This document shows, in pieces, positions 7,823 to 17,087 of a DNA stretch of 64,000 nucleotides. Each line of letters starts with the position of its first letter. Positions within the stretch are counted from its first letter, which is position 1. A program made the translations under genes and the position numbers. Below the pieces are notes generated by a model. That model was given only the letters and a program-made list of their open reading frames with translations. It had not been told where the DNA came from and searched no databases. Origin of the DNA: Paenibacillus sp. Soil522 (GTDB lineage: Bacteria; Bacillota; Bacilli; Paenibacillales; Paenibacillaceae); contig NZ_LMRV01000032.1 of NCBI RefSeq assembly GCF_001428245.1, positions 41,856 to 105,855 of the forward strand. Direction: 5' to 3'.

Positions 7823-8143
7823 TTATGATTGCTGCTCCAGACGGTCCACGCGCCTGCGGAGGCGTTGGACTTCATTGGTCAACTGATCCACTTGACGTTC
7901 CAAGCGCGTTACTCTTCGCTCCAGATTACCCGGTCCAGGCGGGCCAGGCGGAAATGGCGGGCCGGGCGGAAACGGTGGAGCAGGTGGAAAAGGCGGGCCG
8001 GGTATAGGGATATACAGCGTTAATCCGACATAAATATAGTTTGGGTTCGATAGGCCGTTCGCCTGCATGATCGCTTGAACGGACGTTCCGAATCTCGATG
8101 CGATCGACCATAATGTATCGCCGGGCTGCACCACATAATTCAT
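7823..8143 (-). CDS. LysM mini-protein with Pro-Gly linker and C-terminal coiled coil
   Basis: A 106-residue protein in three parts. A single LysM domain (about 2-46, YVVQPGDTLWSIASRFGTS) should bind peptidoglycan or chitin-like glycans. A collagen-like linker of repeated PPFPPG units covers about 47-72. A heptad-patterned coiled coil (about 74-104, LERRVTRLERQVDQLTNE) would let it form oligomers. There is no signal peptide: LysM starts at residue 2, as in several spore-coat LysM proteins of bacilli. GGAGG precedes the ATG and its own terminator follows. A spore-envelope assembly role is plausible but not shown by the sequence. Confidence 0.8.
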   Translation of the reverse strand: MNYVVQPGDTLWSIASRFGTSVQAIMQANGLSNPNYIYVGLTLYIPIPGPPFPPAPPFPPGPPFPPGPPGPGNLERRVTRLERQVDQLTNEVQRLRRRVDRLEQQS

Positions 8144-8239
8144 GAAATATTCCTCCCGATAAATGAATCCTTACCGAGATAGTGTATGTGCCTATCGCTA
8201 TTAATGATTGAGGCTAATGCCTATTTTCACTCTTCTTCA

Positions 8240-9538
8240 TTACTCATAATCCTTCGCCAATACCGCGAGCTCCTCATAGGCTTGCTCCGGCGTAATTTCA
8301 CCGAACATGATTTTCTCTCCGACCGCTTTGAAGTCTTTCTGCGTGAAGTTGCTCCAGCCCTTAGGCTCCGGTACATATAGCTGAGCATCCGGCGCCGTAT
8401 TCGTAATTAACGAAATGCCCATTTTATCGGGAGCGTTAAATTTCGGAGTCAGACTCTCGACGATTTTGCTCGAGACTGGTACGCCGCGGGATGTGCCCAA
8501 AATTTCGGCCGCCTCCGGATCGTTAATAAACCAGTCGATAAACTTCTTCGCTTCCTCCACATGCTCGGAGTTAGCGCTTGCGCTCCAGAACATCGACGGC
8601 TTGAGCCAGCCGCCGGCCTGCTCATTTTTCGGGATCGTTACGAAATCGAAAACCCCCGGCTTCAAGCTGTCAAAGCTGTTCGCTTGTGCGGCGTGAACGA
8701 TGCGCACCAGGGTAGTGCCGTTTACCATAAGATCCAGCTGAGGGTCCAGCTCCTTATCCGTCACGCTCACCTCGCCCGGAGGCACAATCCCCTCCTTGCG
8801 CAGCTCGGCAAATTTACGTTCAAATTCGAGGTACGAATCCTTATCCAAATTCAGCTTGCCGTCATCCGTAAACACCTGTCCCAAGCCTTTGCTCAGCTGA
8901 TAATTGACGTATTGCCCGAAAGCGGCTGAAAGGTCAGGAAGCACGTACTTATCGGAACCCACCTTGGCTTTCGCTTCTTTGCCGAAGGCGAAAAACTGGT
9001 CCCAAGTCCAGCCGTTCGCCGGCTTCGTAATGCCCAGCTTTTCTACGGCCTCTTTATTATAGGCCATCCCGATTGCATTATTGCCGAGAGGAATGGCGTA
9101 CAGCTTATCCTGATATTTCCCTGTGTTCAGAAGAGCGGCATCGATATCCCCCGTCGCTACCCCCGTAGACAAGTCGGCCAATTGGTTACGGCCCGCATAT
9201 TCCGCTAAGTAGGACGCATCCATTTGAATAATGTCCGGTGCATTTTTCGCCGCGGACTGGGTGGCCAGCTTATCCCAATAGCCATCCCAGCCGGAAAACT
9301 CGGGCTCGAAAGTGACATTCGGATTTTTTTGCGTATACAAATCGAGCGCTTTTAAAGTAGCATCATGTCTGGACTGAGATCCCCACCATAAAATACGCAG
9401 CTTTACCTGACTTGCCTCCGCCGCTTGCTCCGTGCTTTCCGCCGTTGTGTTTTTGTCATTGCCGCTGCAAGCGGCAGCGGTTAGAAGCATAATTGCCGAT
9501 AATAGAACGGTAAGCGATTTCATTACATTGATTTTCAT
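8240..9538 (-). CDS. ABC sugar transporter substrate-binding lipoprotein (family 1)
   Basis: A 432-residue extracellular solute-binding protein. The signal peptide ends in a lipobox, LLTAAAC with the lipidated cysteine at residue 24, followed by a short polar linker. The mature part starts KLRILWWGSQSRHDATLKAL, typical of family 1 sugar-binding proteins. It captures a sugar outside the membrane and hands it to the two permeases encoded just upstream. AAGGGGG precedes the ATG by 7 bases. A cre-like palindrome lies in the 111-base gap before it. The importer's ATPase is absent, as is common in Paenibacillus, where one MsmX-type ATPase serves many importers. Confidence 0.93.
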   Translation of the reverse strand: MKINVMKSLTVLLSAIMLLTAAACSGNDKNTTAESTEQAAEASQVKLRILWWGSQSRHDATLKALDLYTQKNPNVTFEPEFSGWDGYWDKLATQSAAKNAPDIIQMDASYLAEYAGRNQLADLSTGVATGDIDAALLNTGKYQDKLYAIPLGNNAIGMAYNKEAVEKLGITKPANGWTWDQFFAFGKEAKAKVGSDKYVLPDLSAAFGQYVNYQLSKGLGQVFTDDGKLNLDKDSYLEFERKFAELRKEGIVPPGEVSVTDKELDPQLDLMVNGTTLVRIVHAAQANSFDSLKPGVFDFVTIPKNEQAGGWLKPSMFWSASANSEHVEEAKKFIDWFINDPEAAEILGTSRGVPVSSKIVESLTPKFNAPDKMGISLITNTAPDAQLYVPEPKGWSNFTQKDFKAVGEKIMFGEITPEQAYEELAVLAKDYE

Positions 9539-9559
9539 AGTAAATCCCCCTTAGGAATG

Positions 9560-9575
9560 GATAAACCGTTTACAT
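9560..9575 (-). promoter_or_regulatory. Possible cre (CcpA) or LacI-type operator before the binding-protein gene
   Basis: The minus strand reads ATGTAAACGGTTTATC. The first 13 positions fit the Bacillus cre consensus, with mismatches at the 3' end. The core TAAACCGTTTA is a perfect palindrome around one base. It lies 22 bases upstream of the binding-protein start, which fits catabolite control of a sugar importer. Confidence 0.4.
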
Positions 9576-9648
9576 TTCATATATTAGCAATCAACCGGAC
9601 AATCGGGTATACGAAGAATGCACAATTTCTTATAGAAATGCATCCTTT

Positions 9649-10497
9649 CTAGCCTTTTACCGATCCGGCCGTGATCCCTTCTACGAAGTGGCGCTGTGCC
9701 AGGAAAAAGATAAGGACAGAAGGCACGATGGAAACAAGAGACATCGCAAGCAATTGTCCCCAAGGAACGGTTGACTGGGAATCGACGAACATGCGCAGCG
9801 CCAAACCGACCGTGTACTTATCCACCGAGTTAATATAGATCAAATGGCCGAGAAAATCATCCCAGTTCCACAGAAAGCAGTAGATGGCTACCGTCACCAA
9901 TGCCGGCTTCGTTAAAGGCAGCACAATTCGCCAGTAGATGCCAAACCAGCTGCAGCCGTCCATTTTGGCCGATTCATCCAGCTCCTTCGGAATGCCTCTA
10001 ATAAACTGTACCAGAAGATAAACGAAGAAGGAGCCGCCGATTCCGCCCGCAAGCGTATGCGGAACGATAAAAGGTAATAACGTATCGACCCAGCCCCAGC
10101 CATTAAACATTACATATTGCGGTACCAGCGTGACCTGACTGGGCAGCATGAGCGTTAGCAAGAGGATCGAAAACCACAAGCCGCGCAGCGGGAAATCGAG
10201 CCGGGCAAACGCAAAGGCAGTCAAACTGCAGGCAACTATGGTTGTAAGGAGCACGCCTATAATTAATTGAAAGGTGTTCATATAGAAGTGGGTAAACGTA
10301 AATCCAGGTATCGCCGTCCAGCCGTCGCTGAAGTTGTTCCACATCGGATGCTCCGGAAAGAGACCGGGCCTCGACATTTCCTCATTCGTCTTTAACGAAG
10401 CCCCGATCCACCAAAAGACGGGATACATCATGACAAGGCTTAAGAGGCTGAGCAGCACATTTTTTTGAACCAAGTTTCGTTTATAGCTCCGCATCAT
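9649..10497 (-). CDS. ABC sugar transporter permease (MalG-like)
   Basis: A 282-residue inner-membrane permease with six predicted membrane segments. The EAA loop that docks the ATPase reads ELDESAKMDGCSWFGIYWRI near the last third. The C-terminus AQRHFVEGITAGSVKG is typical of MalG/YesQ-type subunits. It forms the channel together with the product of the gene immediately upstream, whose 3' end it overlaps by 4 bases (ATGA), showing translational coupling. The substrate is presumably an oligosaccharide, but no glycosidase is nearby to say which. Confidence 0.92.
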   Translation of the reverse strand: MMRSYKRNLVQKNVLLSLLSLVMMYPVFWWIGASLKTNEEMSRPGLFPEHPMWNNFSDGWTAIPGFTFTHFYMNTFQLIIGVLLTTIVACSLTAFAFARLDFPLRGLWFSILLLTLMLPSQVTLVPQYVMFNGWGWVDTLLPFIVPHTLAGGIGGSFFVYLLVQFIRGIPKELDESAKMDGCSWFGIYWRIVLPLTKPALVTVAIYCFLWNWDDFLGHLIYINSVDKYTVGLALRMFVDSQSTVPWGQLLAMSLVSIVPSVLIFFLAQRHFVEGITAGSVKG

Positions 10498-11471
10498 CCT
10501 TTTTTCCTCCCGTCATTCTCGTAGAATACCCAGTACTTTGAGCTCATGAATATCAAGGCCGTGCAAACGGCAATGATGACAAGCATGATCCAGGCCAAAG
10601 CCGAGGCGTATCCCATCTGCAGCCGTCCGAATGCGCGGTCGTACAAATAAAGAGCATACATATACGTCGAGTTGATCGGACCGCCTTCCGTAATGATGAA
10701 TGCCTGCGTGAACATTTGGAAGGAGCCGATGGTTTGAAGCACTAAATTAAACAAAATGACCGGCGAGAGCATCGGAAGCGTAATACTGAAAAACTGTCTG
10801 ATCTTGGTAGCTCCGTCCACCGACGAGGCTTCATACAGCTCTGTCGATATTTGCTTGAGTCCGGCCAGAAAAATAACCATCGAAGAACCGAACTGCCAAA
10901 CGACCAATAAAATCAGCGTTCCAAGCGCGGTTTGCGGATTGGTGATCCAGCTCACGCCTTCAATTCCGAACAGCCCCAGCAGCTGATTGAAAAGCCCGTC
11001 CGAGTTAAAAATATTTTTCCAAAGAATAGACACCGCAATGCTGGTCCCGATCAAGGAAGGAATATAAATCATCGTCCGGTAAAAGGACATGCCGCGAATA
11101 TTTTGCTTAAGCAGCATCGCAATCATCAGTGCAGAGAACAATTTGAGCGGAACCGAGAATAGAACAAACAGAAATGTGACCTTAAGGGATTGGACAAACA
11201 CCGTATCGGAAGTGAAAATCCGTTCATAGTTCCCGAATCCGGTCCATTCCGGCTGCTCCAGCAGCGAATATTTCGTGAAAGAGAAATACAACGATTGCAG
11301 CATGGGCCAGAACGTCAACAAAAAAAGTCCGATCAGCCATGGAGCCAAAAATAAATATCCGGCAACCGGCGATTCCCATCTGCTCAGAAAACGGCTCAGC
11401 ATCGACTTCTTTTTCCGTTCTGGAACCGCTTTCGCCGCATTAGCTAGGACTGTAGAAGAGCTCCGATTCAT
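10494..11471 (-). CDS. ABC sugar transporter permease (MalF-like)
   Basis: A 325-residue permease with a long cytoplasmic N-terminus and six membrane segments. The first is GYLFLAPWLIGLFLLTFWP, characteristic of the MalF/YesP group. The EAA loop reads ELYEASSVDGATKIRQFFSI. It pairs with the MalG-like subunit to move sugar across the membrane. It begins 152 bases after the end of the YesN-type regulator gene, enough room for its own promoter, and is the first gene of the transporter block. Regulation by the adjacent two-component system is inferred from position. Confidence 0.92.
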   Translation of the reverse strand: MNRSSSTVLANAAKAVPERKKKSMLSRFLSRWESPVAGYLFLAPWLIGLFLLTFWPMLQSLYFSFTKYSLLEQPEWTGFGNYERIFTSDTVFVQSLKVTFLFVLFSVPLKLFSALMIAMLLKQNIRGMSFYRTMIYIPSLIGTSIAVSILWKNIFNSDGLFNQLLGLFGIEGVSWITNPQTALGTLILLVVWQFGSSMVIFLAGLKQISTELYEASSVDGATKIRQFFSITLPMLSPVILFNLVLQTIGSFQMFTQAFIITEGGPINSTYMYALYLYDRAFGRLQMGYASALAWIMLVIIAVCTALIFMSSKYWVFYENDGRKKG

Positions 11472-11623
11472 AGTAGCTTCACCTCTGCCTTAGTTTGTAT
11501 GAGTTAATCATATATGACCGGCAGATGATGAAAAAGAGGAACGATGTACACTTTGTTATACATATCAACAAAAATAGAAGACTGTAAATTCGTTGTCCCG
11601 AATCCCAGTCCCCAGTGAGAGAT

Positions 11624-13258
11624 CTACGGTTTATTTTTATACAAATCTGTCGGATTGCTGCCGGTATACTTTTTAAATAACGTACTGAAATACGGCACAT
11701 ACTTATAACCGACCCGGTCCGCCACCTCGTAGATTAAGTGCTTCCCTTCCAAAATCATTTCCTTCGCCTTCTCCATCCGGATCCGCGTCAAATAGCTGTT
11801 AAAGGACTCGCCCATCGCCTTCTTAAAGAGAAGGCTTAAGTAGTTTCTCGAAATATGAATACGGTCCGCCAGGTCGGAGATCGTAATCGGCTCGGCATAA
11901 TGCTCATGGATAAACTGGACGATAAAATCGACGGCCTGCCGGTGCTTGATATTCTCATTGCCGCTGCGGGAGCCGCAAATCAGATCAATTTTTCCGTAAA
12001 GCCATTCCTTAAGCTGCTCCAGCGTCGTGACATAGCGCAGCTCCCGGGTAACCTCGTCTACCTTCGCGATGTCTTCCAATTGAACGCCGACTTCAAATAG
12101 CGTATACGCAAAAATAGTCCACAGCTCCGTACCCAGCATTTCAAGATTGCGCGCCGATACATCCCCGCCCTTACTCCACTGGCTGAAGTAGTCGTCCACA
12201 ATCTCCTTCGCCTTATCTTCTTGAAACAGCTTCATGGCCTCTGCCATTTGCTGATAAAACTTAACCGGACGGAGGGAGAGCGGGTAAGCTTGCTGCTCTT
12301 TTTGCCCGCCGGAGACATATTCGTATAAGTGGATACCTTCTATCGGAGCGGTGTTCTTAAAATAAAGAGCCTGGAAAGCCTCCTCGGTCGAATCGGCAAT
12401 TTCCATCCAATTCGACTTAAACGTTCCGATTCCGGCATGAAGCGTAATATCCAAGAAGGAGCGGACGCTTTGAATGACCCGTTCCCCAAAGCGGTAAGCT
12501 TGCTTCATCGTAAGGTCGCTCCATTCTTCATTCGGTGCATGAAGGATAATCGCCGAGTGACTGCTGAATAGCTCCACATAATGAGAATCTGGCCACTCTT
12601 CATGTGAGAGCTCCTGAATAATGTTAGCGATGGCGAACCTGAACAAGCTCAAGTCCTTCGTCGAGGCCTTAGTTACGCGGTCCGTACGGATAATCTCAAT
12701 TCCGATCACCGCATGGCGGCGGTCGTTCCAATACCGGTACGTTTCAGGGATCATGCGGGTAACCGGATGCTTCGTATGGTCCGGTCCCGTGGAGATCGAT
12801 TTGATCCATTCTTTCTCAACGAACGGCTCGTATAGCTTTAATTTCTCCTCCAGCTTTTCATTTCGATGTCTTTGCTCCAGCTCTTCCTCCAATGCCGCGA
12901 TCGTTCTCCCCAGCACATCCTGAATCGTCTCAACGCTGACCGGTTTGTTTAAATAATCGGTTATCCCAAGCCGAAGCGCTTGCCTAGCATATTCAAAATC
13001 AGCGTAGCCGCTTAAAACAATAATTTTCCCGTGAAAATTCGCCTTGTTCAGCTGCTCTACCATATCCAGGCCGCTGAGCACGGGCATATAAATATCGGTG
13101 ATTACGATATCGGGCTGGCACTCTAGAACGATCCGCAGTCCTTCTTCCCCGTCCATCGCCTCCCCGACCCATTCGGCATCAAGCTCCGCCCAGGGGATGA
13201 CGTTTTTCATTCCTTCCAACACATTCCGGTCGTCATCGATAATTACAATTTTCCACAT
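11624..13258 (-). CDS. AraC-type response regulator (YesN-like)
   Basis: A 544-residue regulator. The N-terminal receiver domain has acidic residues in VIIDDD and the phospho-acceptor D55 in VITDIYMP. A variable middle region follows. The C-terminal AraC HTH pair (about 440-540) has the signature ISRNYLSLLFKKAMGESFNS and the final YFSTLFKKYTGSNPTDLYK. It partners the kinase upstream, with which it overlaps by 16 bases, and should activate the importer genes downstream on detecting extracellular sugar. The order kinase-regulator-permeases-binding protein is the standard YesMN-YesOPQ-type arrangement. Confidence 0.93.
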   Translation of the reverse strand: MWKIVIIDDDRNVLEGMKNVIPWAELDAEWVGEAMDGEEGLRIVLECQPDIVITDIYMPVLSGLDMVEQLNKANFHGKIIVLSGYADFEYARQALRLGITDYLNKPVSVETIQDVLGRTIAALEEELEQRHRNEKLEEKLKLYEPFVEKEWIKSISTGPDHTKHPVTRMIPETYRYWNDRRHAVIGIEIIRTDRVTKASTKDLSLFRFAIANIIQELSHEEWPDSHYVELFSSHSAIILHAPNEEWSDLTMKQAYRFGERVIQSVRSFLDITLHAGIGTFKSNWMEIADSTEEAFQALYFKNTAPIEGIHLYEYVSGGQKEQQAYPLSLRPVKFYQQMAEAMKLFQEDKAKEIVDDYFSQWSKGGDVSARNLEMLGTELWTIFAYTLFEVGVQLEDIAKVDEVTRELRYVTTLEQLKEWLYGKIDLICGSRSGNENIKHRQAVDFIVQFIHEHYAEPITISDLADRIHISRNYLSLLFKKAMGESFNSYLTRIRMEKAKEMILEGKHLIYEVADRVGYKYVPYFSTLFKKYTGSNPTDLYKNKP

Positions 13259-15012
13259 GCCGCATCACCCTGCCCTTCTATATTGTTTAATACCGGAATG
13301 CGTATGAAGACCGTCGTCCCGGGGCCATCCGTATTCGGCAACAGCTCCAGACCGTAGCCGCCGCCAAAATAAATGTCAATCCGTTCACGGACGTTCCGGA
13401 TGCCGTATCCCCCAGTTTTTCTCTTTTTCGGCTGCTGCCAGTCATCCCTTAGACCGACACCGTTATCGGTTATGCGGAAAACGACTACAGCATCCTTGGT
13501 GATCTCCGAACACACCTCGATCAGTCCCTCTTTTTTGCCGTGAAACCCGTGCATAATCGCATTCTCGATAAAAGGCTGCAGCGTCAGCTTCGGTATATAT
13601 AAATCCTGGATGCTTTCAGGTACGTCTACCCGTAAAGCGAACTGCTCACCCAGGCGAATCTGCTGAATCTGCATGTAGCATTCCATGTGCAGCAATTCGT
13701 CACGGATGCTGATTACGCTTTCACCGTTCGAGAGGCCGATGCGGAACATTTTTCCCATTAATTCCAGTATGGTGCTCATTTTCTCCTGTCCGCCCGCAAT
13801 CGCCATCCAATTCAGCTGATCCAAGGTGTTATACAAAAAATGCGGATTGATCATCGCCTGCAGCGCTTTGATTTCCGCTTCCTTCTGCCTCCGGTACTGA
13901 TCCTCTAACGAAGCGTACAGCTCCTGAATGCGCTCGAGCAGCTTGCGATAACCTGAAAATAGCGCTCCGAATTCATTACGGTACCCCGTCGGCAAATTAA
14001 TTTTGTTGACGTTCACCGAATTTCGGCTCATTTCATGCAGCAGCAGCCCGATCGGCTTCACAAATTGCCGGGAGAAAAACAAGTTGAAGCATAGCGCGAT
14101 TAGCATGGCCGAGCCTCCTGCCAGCAGCAGCACCATCGCAAGACGAAAGCTTCCTCCTGTAATTTCCTCCCATGGAGTCGATTCGATCAGCGTCCAATCC
14201 CGATTGAAACGTTTGGCCCATACCATCAAATATTCGCTTGAATCCGCAGAGCCGCCGCTCACGGCTTCCGTTTTCATATAACCGGAATCACTGTTGATGT
14301 TTGCTAGGTAGGCCTTGATCCGGTCCTGCGACATGGATTCGCTGCCGATCATCGTAACAAGCCGTCCCCCAGAGTCGAGCAGAATCCGGTTTGCCGCAGG
14401 ATTATGGCTTTCGATCAGCTTCTTAATGGAAGACGCTTTAATATTCAACAGCAGCAGCCCGCGGTAATCACCTGCTGCCGAATACACCTTGCGGATAAAG
14501 CTGATGACCTGCTTCTCGCCTTGAGCGGTTCGGATCTTGTGCTCTCCGATCCAGCCGAAGTCGTTATTTTCAATAGCCGGGTTATACCAGTCTTCCTCTT
14601 TGATTAAATCATGCTCAATAAATTTCACGGGGCCCTGAGAATCAGATTGAAGCGGTTGCTTAATATAGAAATAAACGGACTCAATATCGGGTGTCGAAAA
14701 AGTAAGCTGTGCAAGGAACGACTCCATTTCCTTACGCTTCTTGTAATTGGAATAGGGATTCTCCGGCAATTTTACATCATCCAGTATCGTGTTCCGGCTG
14801 GCCGTCAACGAAATCTGCTCGATCGATTTCATTTGGATATCGACCTTATTATAAAGCTCATTAAGCAGACCTTGCTGGTAATAGGACGTATTTTGCACCA
14901 TCTGCTGTGCGGAGTATGAATAGGCGATCCAAATGACAATGGTAAGAAGCGTTACGATGAATGCTGCCGAACCGCCGAACAGAAGGTAGTCTATGCGGTA
15001 TTTTTTAAACAT
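13243..15012 (-). CDS. Sensor histidine kinase (YesM-like)
   Basis: About 589 residues. It has a membrane segment near the start (LFGGSAAFIVTLLTIVIWIAYSY, split by a Gly/Ser run), a large extracytoplasmic sensor (about 40-280), a second membrane segment and a HAMP linker. A His_kinase domain follows with the phospho-acceptor histidine in ALQAMINPHFLYNTLDQLNW, then an ATPase domain with ENAIMHGFHGK and DNGVGLRDD. The open frame extends to 15069, but GGAGG followed by CGAACAAGC points to the ATG at 15012, giving MFKKYRIDYLL. It phosphorylates the co-encoded YesN-type regulator. Confidence 0.93.
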   Translation of the reverse strand: MFKKYRIDYLLFGGSAAFIVTLLTIVIWIAYSYSAQQMVQNTSYYQQGLLNELYNKVDIQMKSIEQISLTASRNTILDDVKLPENPYSNYKKRKEMESFLAQLTFSTPDIESVYFYIKQPLQSDSQGPVKFIEHDLIKEEDWYNPAIENNDFGWIGEHKIRTAQGEKQVISFIRKVYSAAGDYRGLLLLNIKASSIKKLIESHNPAANRILLDSGGRLVTMIGSESMSQDRIKAYLANINSDSGYMKTEAVSGGSADSSEYLMVWAKRFNRDWTLIESTPWEEITGGSFRLAMVLLLAGGSAMLIALCFNLFFSRQFVKPIGLLLHEMSRNSVNVNKINLPTGYRNEFGALFSGYRKLLERIQELYASLEDQYRRQKEAEIKALQAMINPHFLYNTLDQLNWMAIAGGQEKMSTILELMGKMFRIGLSNGESVISIRDELLHMECYMQIQQIRLGEQFALRVDVPESIQDLYIPKLTLQPFIENAIMHGFHGKKEGLIEVCSEITKDAVVVFRITDNGVGLRDDWQQPKKRKTGGYGIRNVRERIDIYFGGGYGLELLPNTDGPGTTVFIRIPVLNNIEGQGDAACGKL

Positions 15013-15320
15013 GCTTGTTCGCCTCCTGCAAACTATCTTTTTAGCACCTATAGGAGACACTATATACAAATAGTAGGTTAGAAAACAAGAGTGAAAAAAC
15101 TGTTAGTGGAATAAGATCTGGGATAAGAAATTCTCAAAGACCTACTTAAAAGAAAGGGCATGCAGACAAAATAGAAATTGTGAATACTTTCACGCTTACT
15201 TAAGCTTAACTGGTTAGTACTGTAATTGGCCTCTCCGATTTGGTGCTTTTCTTATACAAAAGAGTTGTTTAGGAAGTTTGTACAGTAATCGAACCTTATA
15301 TCATTAAAAAAAGGAGAAAC

Positions 15321-15694
15321 TGGTATTATCCCCTCATGGTAGACAGTGAAAAAAGAGTTCATGATATGATGAACTTATCACTGTTGACCGTAGGGGATTT
15401 TTTATGCCACCAAAGAAGGGACAATCCTTTAAACGCTATCATGAGGATACGAAGAAAGAAGCTGTACGTTTGCATGTGGAGGAACAATGGAGCTATACAA
15501 TGATCAGAAAAAATGGAAAAAAAATGAAACCAGATAGTGAGGATGCAGCTCGGAGGATGATTAGCGAGTATATTGCTTACTACAACAATGAACGTTTCCA
15601 GAAAAAGTTAGGCGACCTCTCCCCGGTTGTATACCGAGAAGCGATCGCCGCTTAATGTTTTTATTTCACTGTCTACTTGACGGGGCTATGACCA
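15321..15694 (+). mobile_element. Internally deleted IS3-family element with both ends
   Basis: The left end begins TGGTATTATCCCC at 15321. The right end, read on the other strand from 15694, begins TGGTCATAGCCCC. Both continue into GTAGACAGTGAAA, giving imperfect 31-base terminal inverted repeats with the TG...CA ends of IS3-family elements. Only 374 bases lie between the ends, far below the usual 1.2-1.5 kb, so it is a non-autonomous deletion derivative. No target duplication is visible, suggesting later loss of flanking DNA. The right end abuts a malic-enzyme fragment. A second, shorter relic lies at 36921-37039. Confidence 0.8.
15404..15655 (+). pseudogene. Fused transposase remnant (OrfA start joined to OrfB end)
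   Basis: An 83-codon open frame. The first 34 codons (MPPKKGQSFKRYHEDTKKEA...) match the start of an IS3-type OrfA helix-turn-helix protein. The last 40 (ISEYIAYYNNERFQKKLGDL...) match the extreme C-terminus of an OrfB integrase. The catalytic DDE core is missing. The join near codon 35 falls in an A-rich run. It cannot act as a transposase, though the frame stays open. Confidence 0.8.
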
Positions 15695-15808
15695 GACGAT
15701 AGCCGTCCTATGCTGATCGTCATGAAATATAGGAATATCCAGCTCGTCTGCAAGCCTCGTTTCAATCTCGAAACAACGGGGAGAACTGATATCCTCCAGA
15801 TTAAATCC
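15695..15808 (-). pseudogene. Internal fragment of a malic enzyme gene
   Basis: Reading left from 15808, 38 codons give [17 protein letters not shown], then [16 protein letters not shown]. This is the NAD-binding entry signature of malic enzymes (FHDDQHGTAIV), with Gly changed to Arg. Both halves of the gene are missing. The 5' side runs into the last codons of aspartate dehydrogenase and the 3' side stops exactly at the IS end. This marks an old junction where the adjoining cluster or the IS broke a malic enzyme gene. Confidence 0.7.
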
Positions 15809-16607
15809 CGATCACAATAGGAGAGGTTAAATTTCGAATCGTCTTAATGACGCTCATCGCCACAATATAACCGGTTTTTGGATTGCCTACGGATGGGGTA
15901 TTCCTAATTTGCAGCTTGATTTGTCCGAATTTTCCCTTGGCTTCAATCTCATGTGTATTATGACTGATATGAGGGTCGACCAATACTTTCACCTTTGTCC
16001 TGTCAAATCCTATACCGGCAAGACTTAACGCGGCCGAGACATTTACGCTCTCCGGGAACAAGCGGGCAGAGTCGCGCGCCACACCTTCGAATGCGCAATA
16101 AGGCTCTGACAATTCAGCCAAATCGACCTGCTGCTCGATAAGCGTACCGATCCAGGCGTTAGGCGGCTTTCTTGTCACCAAGGTAACTTCCTCCATCGGG
16201 CCTACGCTGCCTGCAGCAATGCGGTCCAGCCCTCCTATGGCAGCTGAAGGGACAATTACTTTTCTCCCGGTTTCACGCGCCTTCCCCGTAATTCGCAACA
16301 GCAGTTGCTCGTCCGCTAACGCGCCAACGCTAACCAAGATGAAATCGGCTCCTTGCTCCAGTGTTTTTTCCCCATATTTCATTACCGCCTCATGACCCGC
16401 ACACTCCACAACAACATCTAGATCTTGGTCATAAAAGACGTCCTCACTTGATGTCATTATATATCCACGGGAACCCGTATCCGGATATTTAGTCTCATCA
16501 CGGACCAAAATCGCTTTTAATTGAACCACCCCCGCTTCTCCTTGAAGTATAAATTGAGCTACATCCTCACCTATGGTTCCATAACCGATAATTCCAAGCT
16601 TTAGCAT
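15801..16607 (-). CDS. L-aspartate dehydrogenase (NadX-like)
   Basis: About 268 residues. The N-terminus [16 protein letters not shown] is a Rossmann nucleotide-binding loop (GxGxxG at 8-13). The C-terminal half has the aspartate dehydrogenase landmarks [30 protein letters not shown] and NPKTG. It oxidises L-aspartate with NAD(P) to iminosuccinate, which becomes oxaloacetate and ammonia. The open frame extends to 16637, but AGGAGGG lies just before the ATG at 16607, so that start is chosen. It is divergent from a ferredoxin gene across an operator-bearing gap, and belongs to the GntR-controlled cluster. Function in catabolism rather than NAD synthesis is inferred because nadA, nadB and nadC are absent. 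Confidence 0.82.
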   Translation of the reverse strand: MLKLGIIGYGTIGEDVAQFILQGEAGVVQLKAILVRDETKYPDTGSRGYIMTSSEDVFYDQDLDVVVECAGHEAVMKYGEKTLEQGADFILVSVGALADEQLLLRITGKARETGRKVIVPSAAIGGLDRIAAGSVGPMEEVTLVTRKPPNAWIGTLIEQQVDLAELSEPYCAFEGVARDSARLFPESVNVSAALSLAGIGFDRTKVKVLVDPHISHNTHEIEAKGKFGQIKLQIRNTPSVGNPKTGYIVAMSVIKTIRNLTSPIVIGI

Positions 16608-16682
16608 AAGCGATAAACCCTCCTGAAATGGTTTCAATTTAAGCAGTTAAGTCTCTCTCTATCATAACAAAAGTATTGTATT

Positions 16683-16719
16683 TGGTATACCATAAGCCAA
16701 ATACATATGATATACTTGG
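16683..16719. promoter_or_regulatory. GntR-type operator region between asp dehydrogenase and ferredoxin
   Basis: TGGTATACCA at 16683-16692 is a perfect palindrome. A second, related inverted repeat with CCAA at 16697-16700 and TTGG at 16716-16719 follows 4 bases later. The pair lies in the 138-base divergent promoter region and shares its core with sites at 22075, 23197 and 25458. A repressor bound here could control both directions. Confidence 0.65.
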
Positions 16720-16745
16720 TTTATTAGAAACGGGAGGGATGCCGA

Positions 16746-17081
16746 GTGCCATCAGTTACTTTTCAAACATCAGGCAAATCTATTGAAATTGACAAAGATT
16801 CCAATCTCCTAAGAATGTCTATCCGATATGAAGGGTCCATACCCTTTAAATGCGGCGGTGGCCTTTGCGGTACTTGCCGTGTGCAAATCATAGACGGGCA
16901 AGAGAATTTGAGCAAAATTATGAAGAAAGAGATCGACAGACTGGGTCAAGAAAGGCTGGACCAAGGCTACCGTCTCGCTTGTCAAACCTTCGTCACCGGG
17001 GATATTACGATCGCCTGGGGGGAAGAAGATCATAACCGATTGAACAAAATAGCTCAAAGACGAATTAATTCAGCCCAATAA
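16746..17081 (+). CDS. [2Fe-2S] ferredoxin, plant/xylene-monooxygenase type
   Basis: A 111-residue ferredoxin starting with GTG, with GGGAGGG 6-7 bases before it. The cluster ligands are CGGGLCGTC (C-x4-C-x2-C, about residues 36-44) and the fourth cysteine in RLACQTF near 79. It passes single electrons in the cytoplasm, usually to an oxygenase. It is the only catabolic gene of this cluster on the plus strand and is divergent from aspartate dehydrogenase across shared operators. No ferredoxin reductase is encoded nearby, so a general host reductase must supply it. The likely client, by context, is the di-iron oxidase at 21-22 kb. Confidence 0.9.
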   Translation: MPSVTFQTSGKSIEIDKDSNLLRMSIRYEGSIPFKCGGGLCGTCRVQIIDGQENLSKIMKKEIDRLGQERLDQGYRLACQTFVTGDITIAWGEEDHNRLNKIAQRRINSAQ

Positions 17082-17087
17082 TGTACA

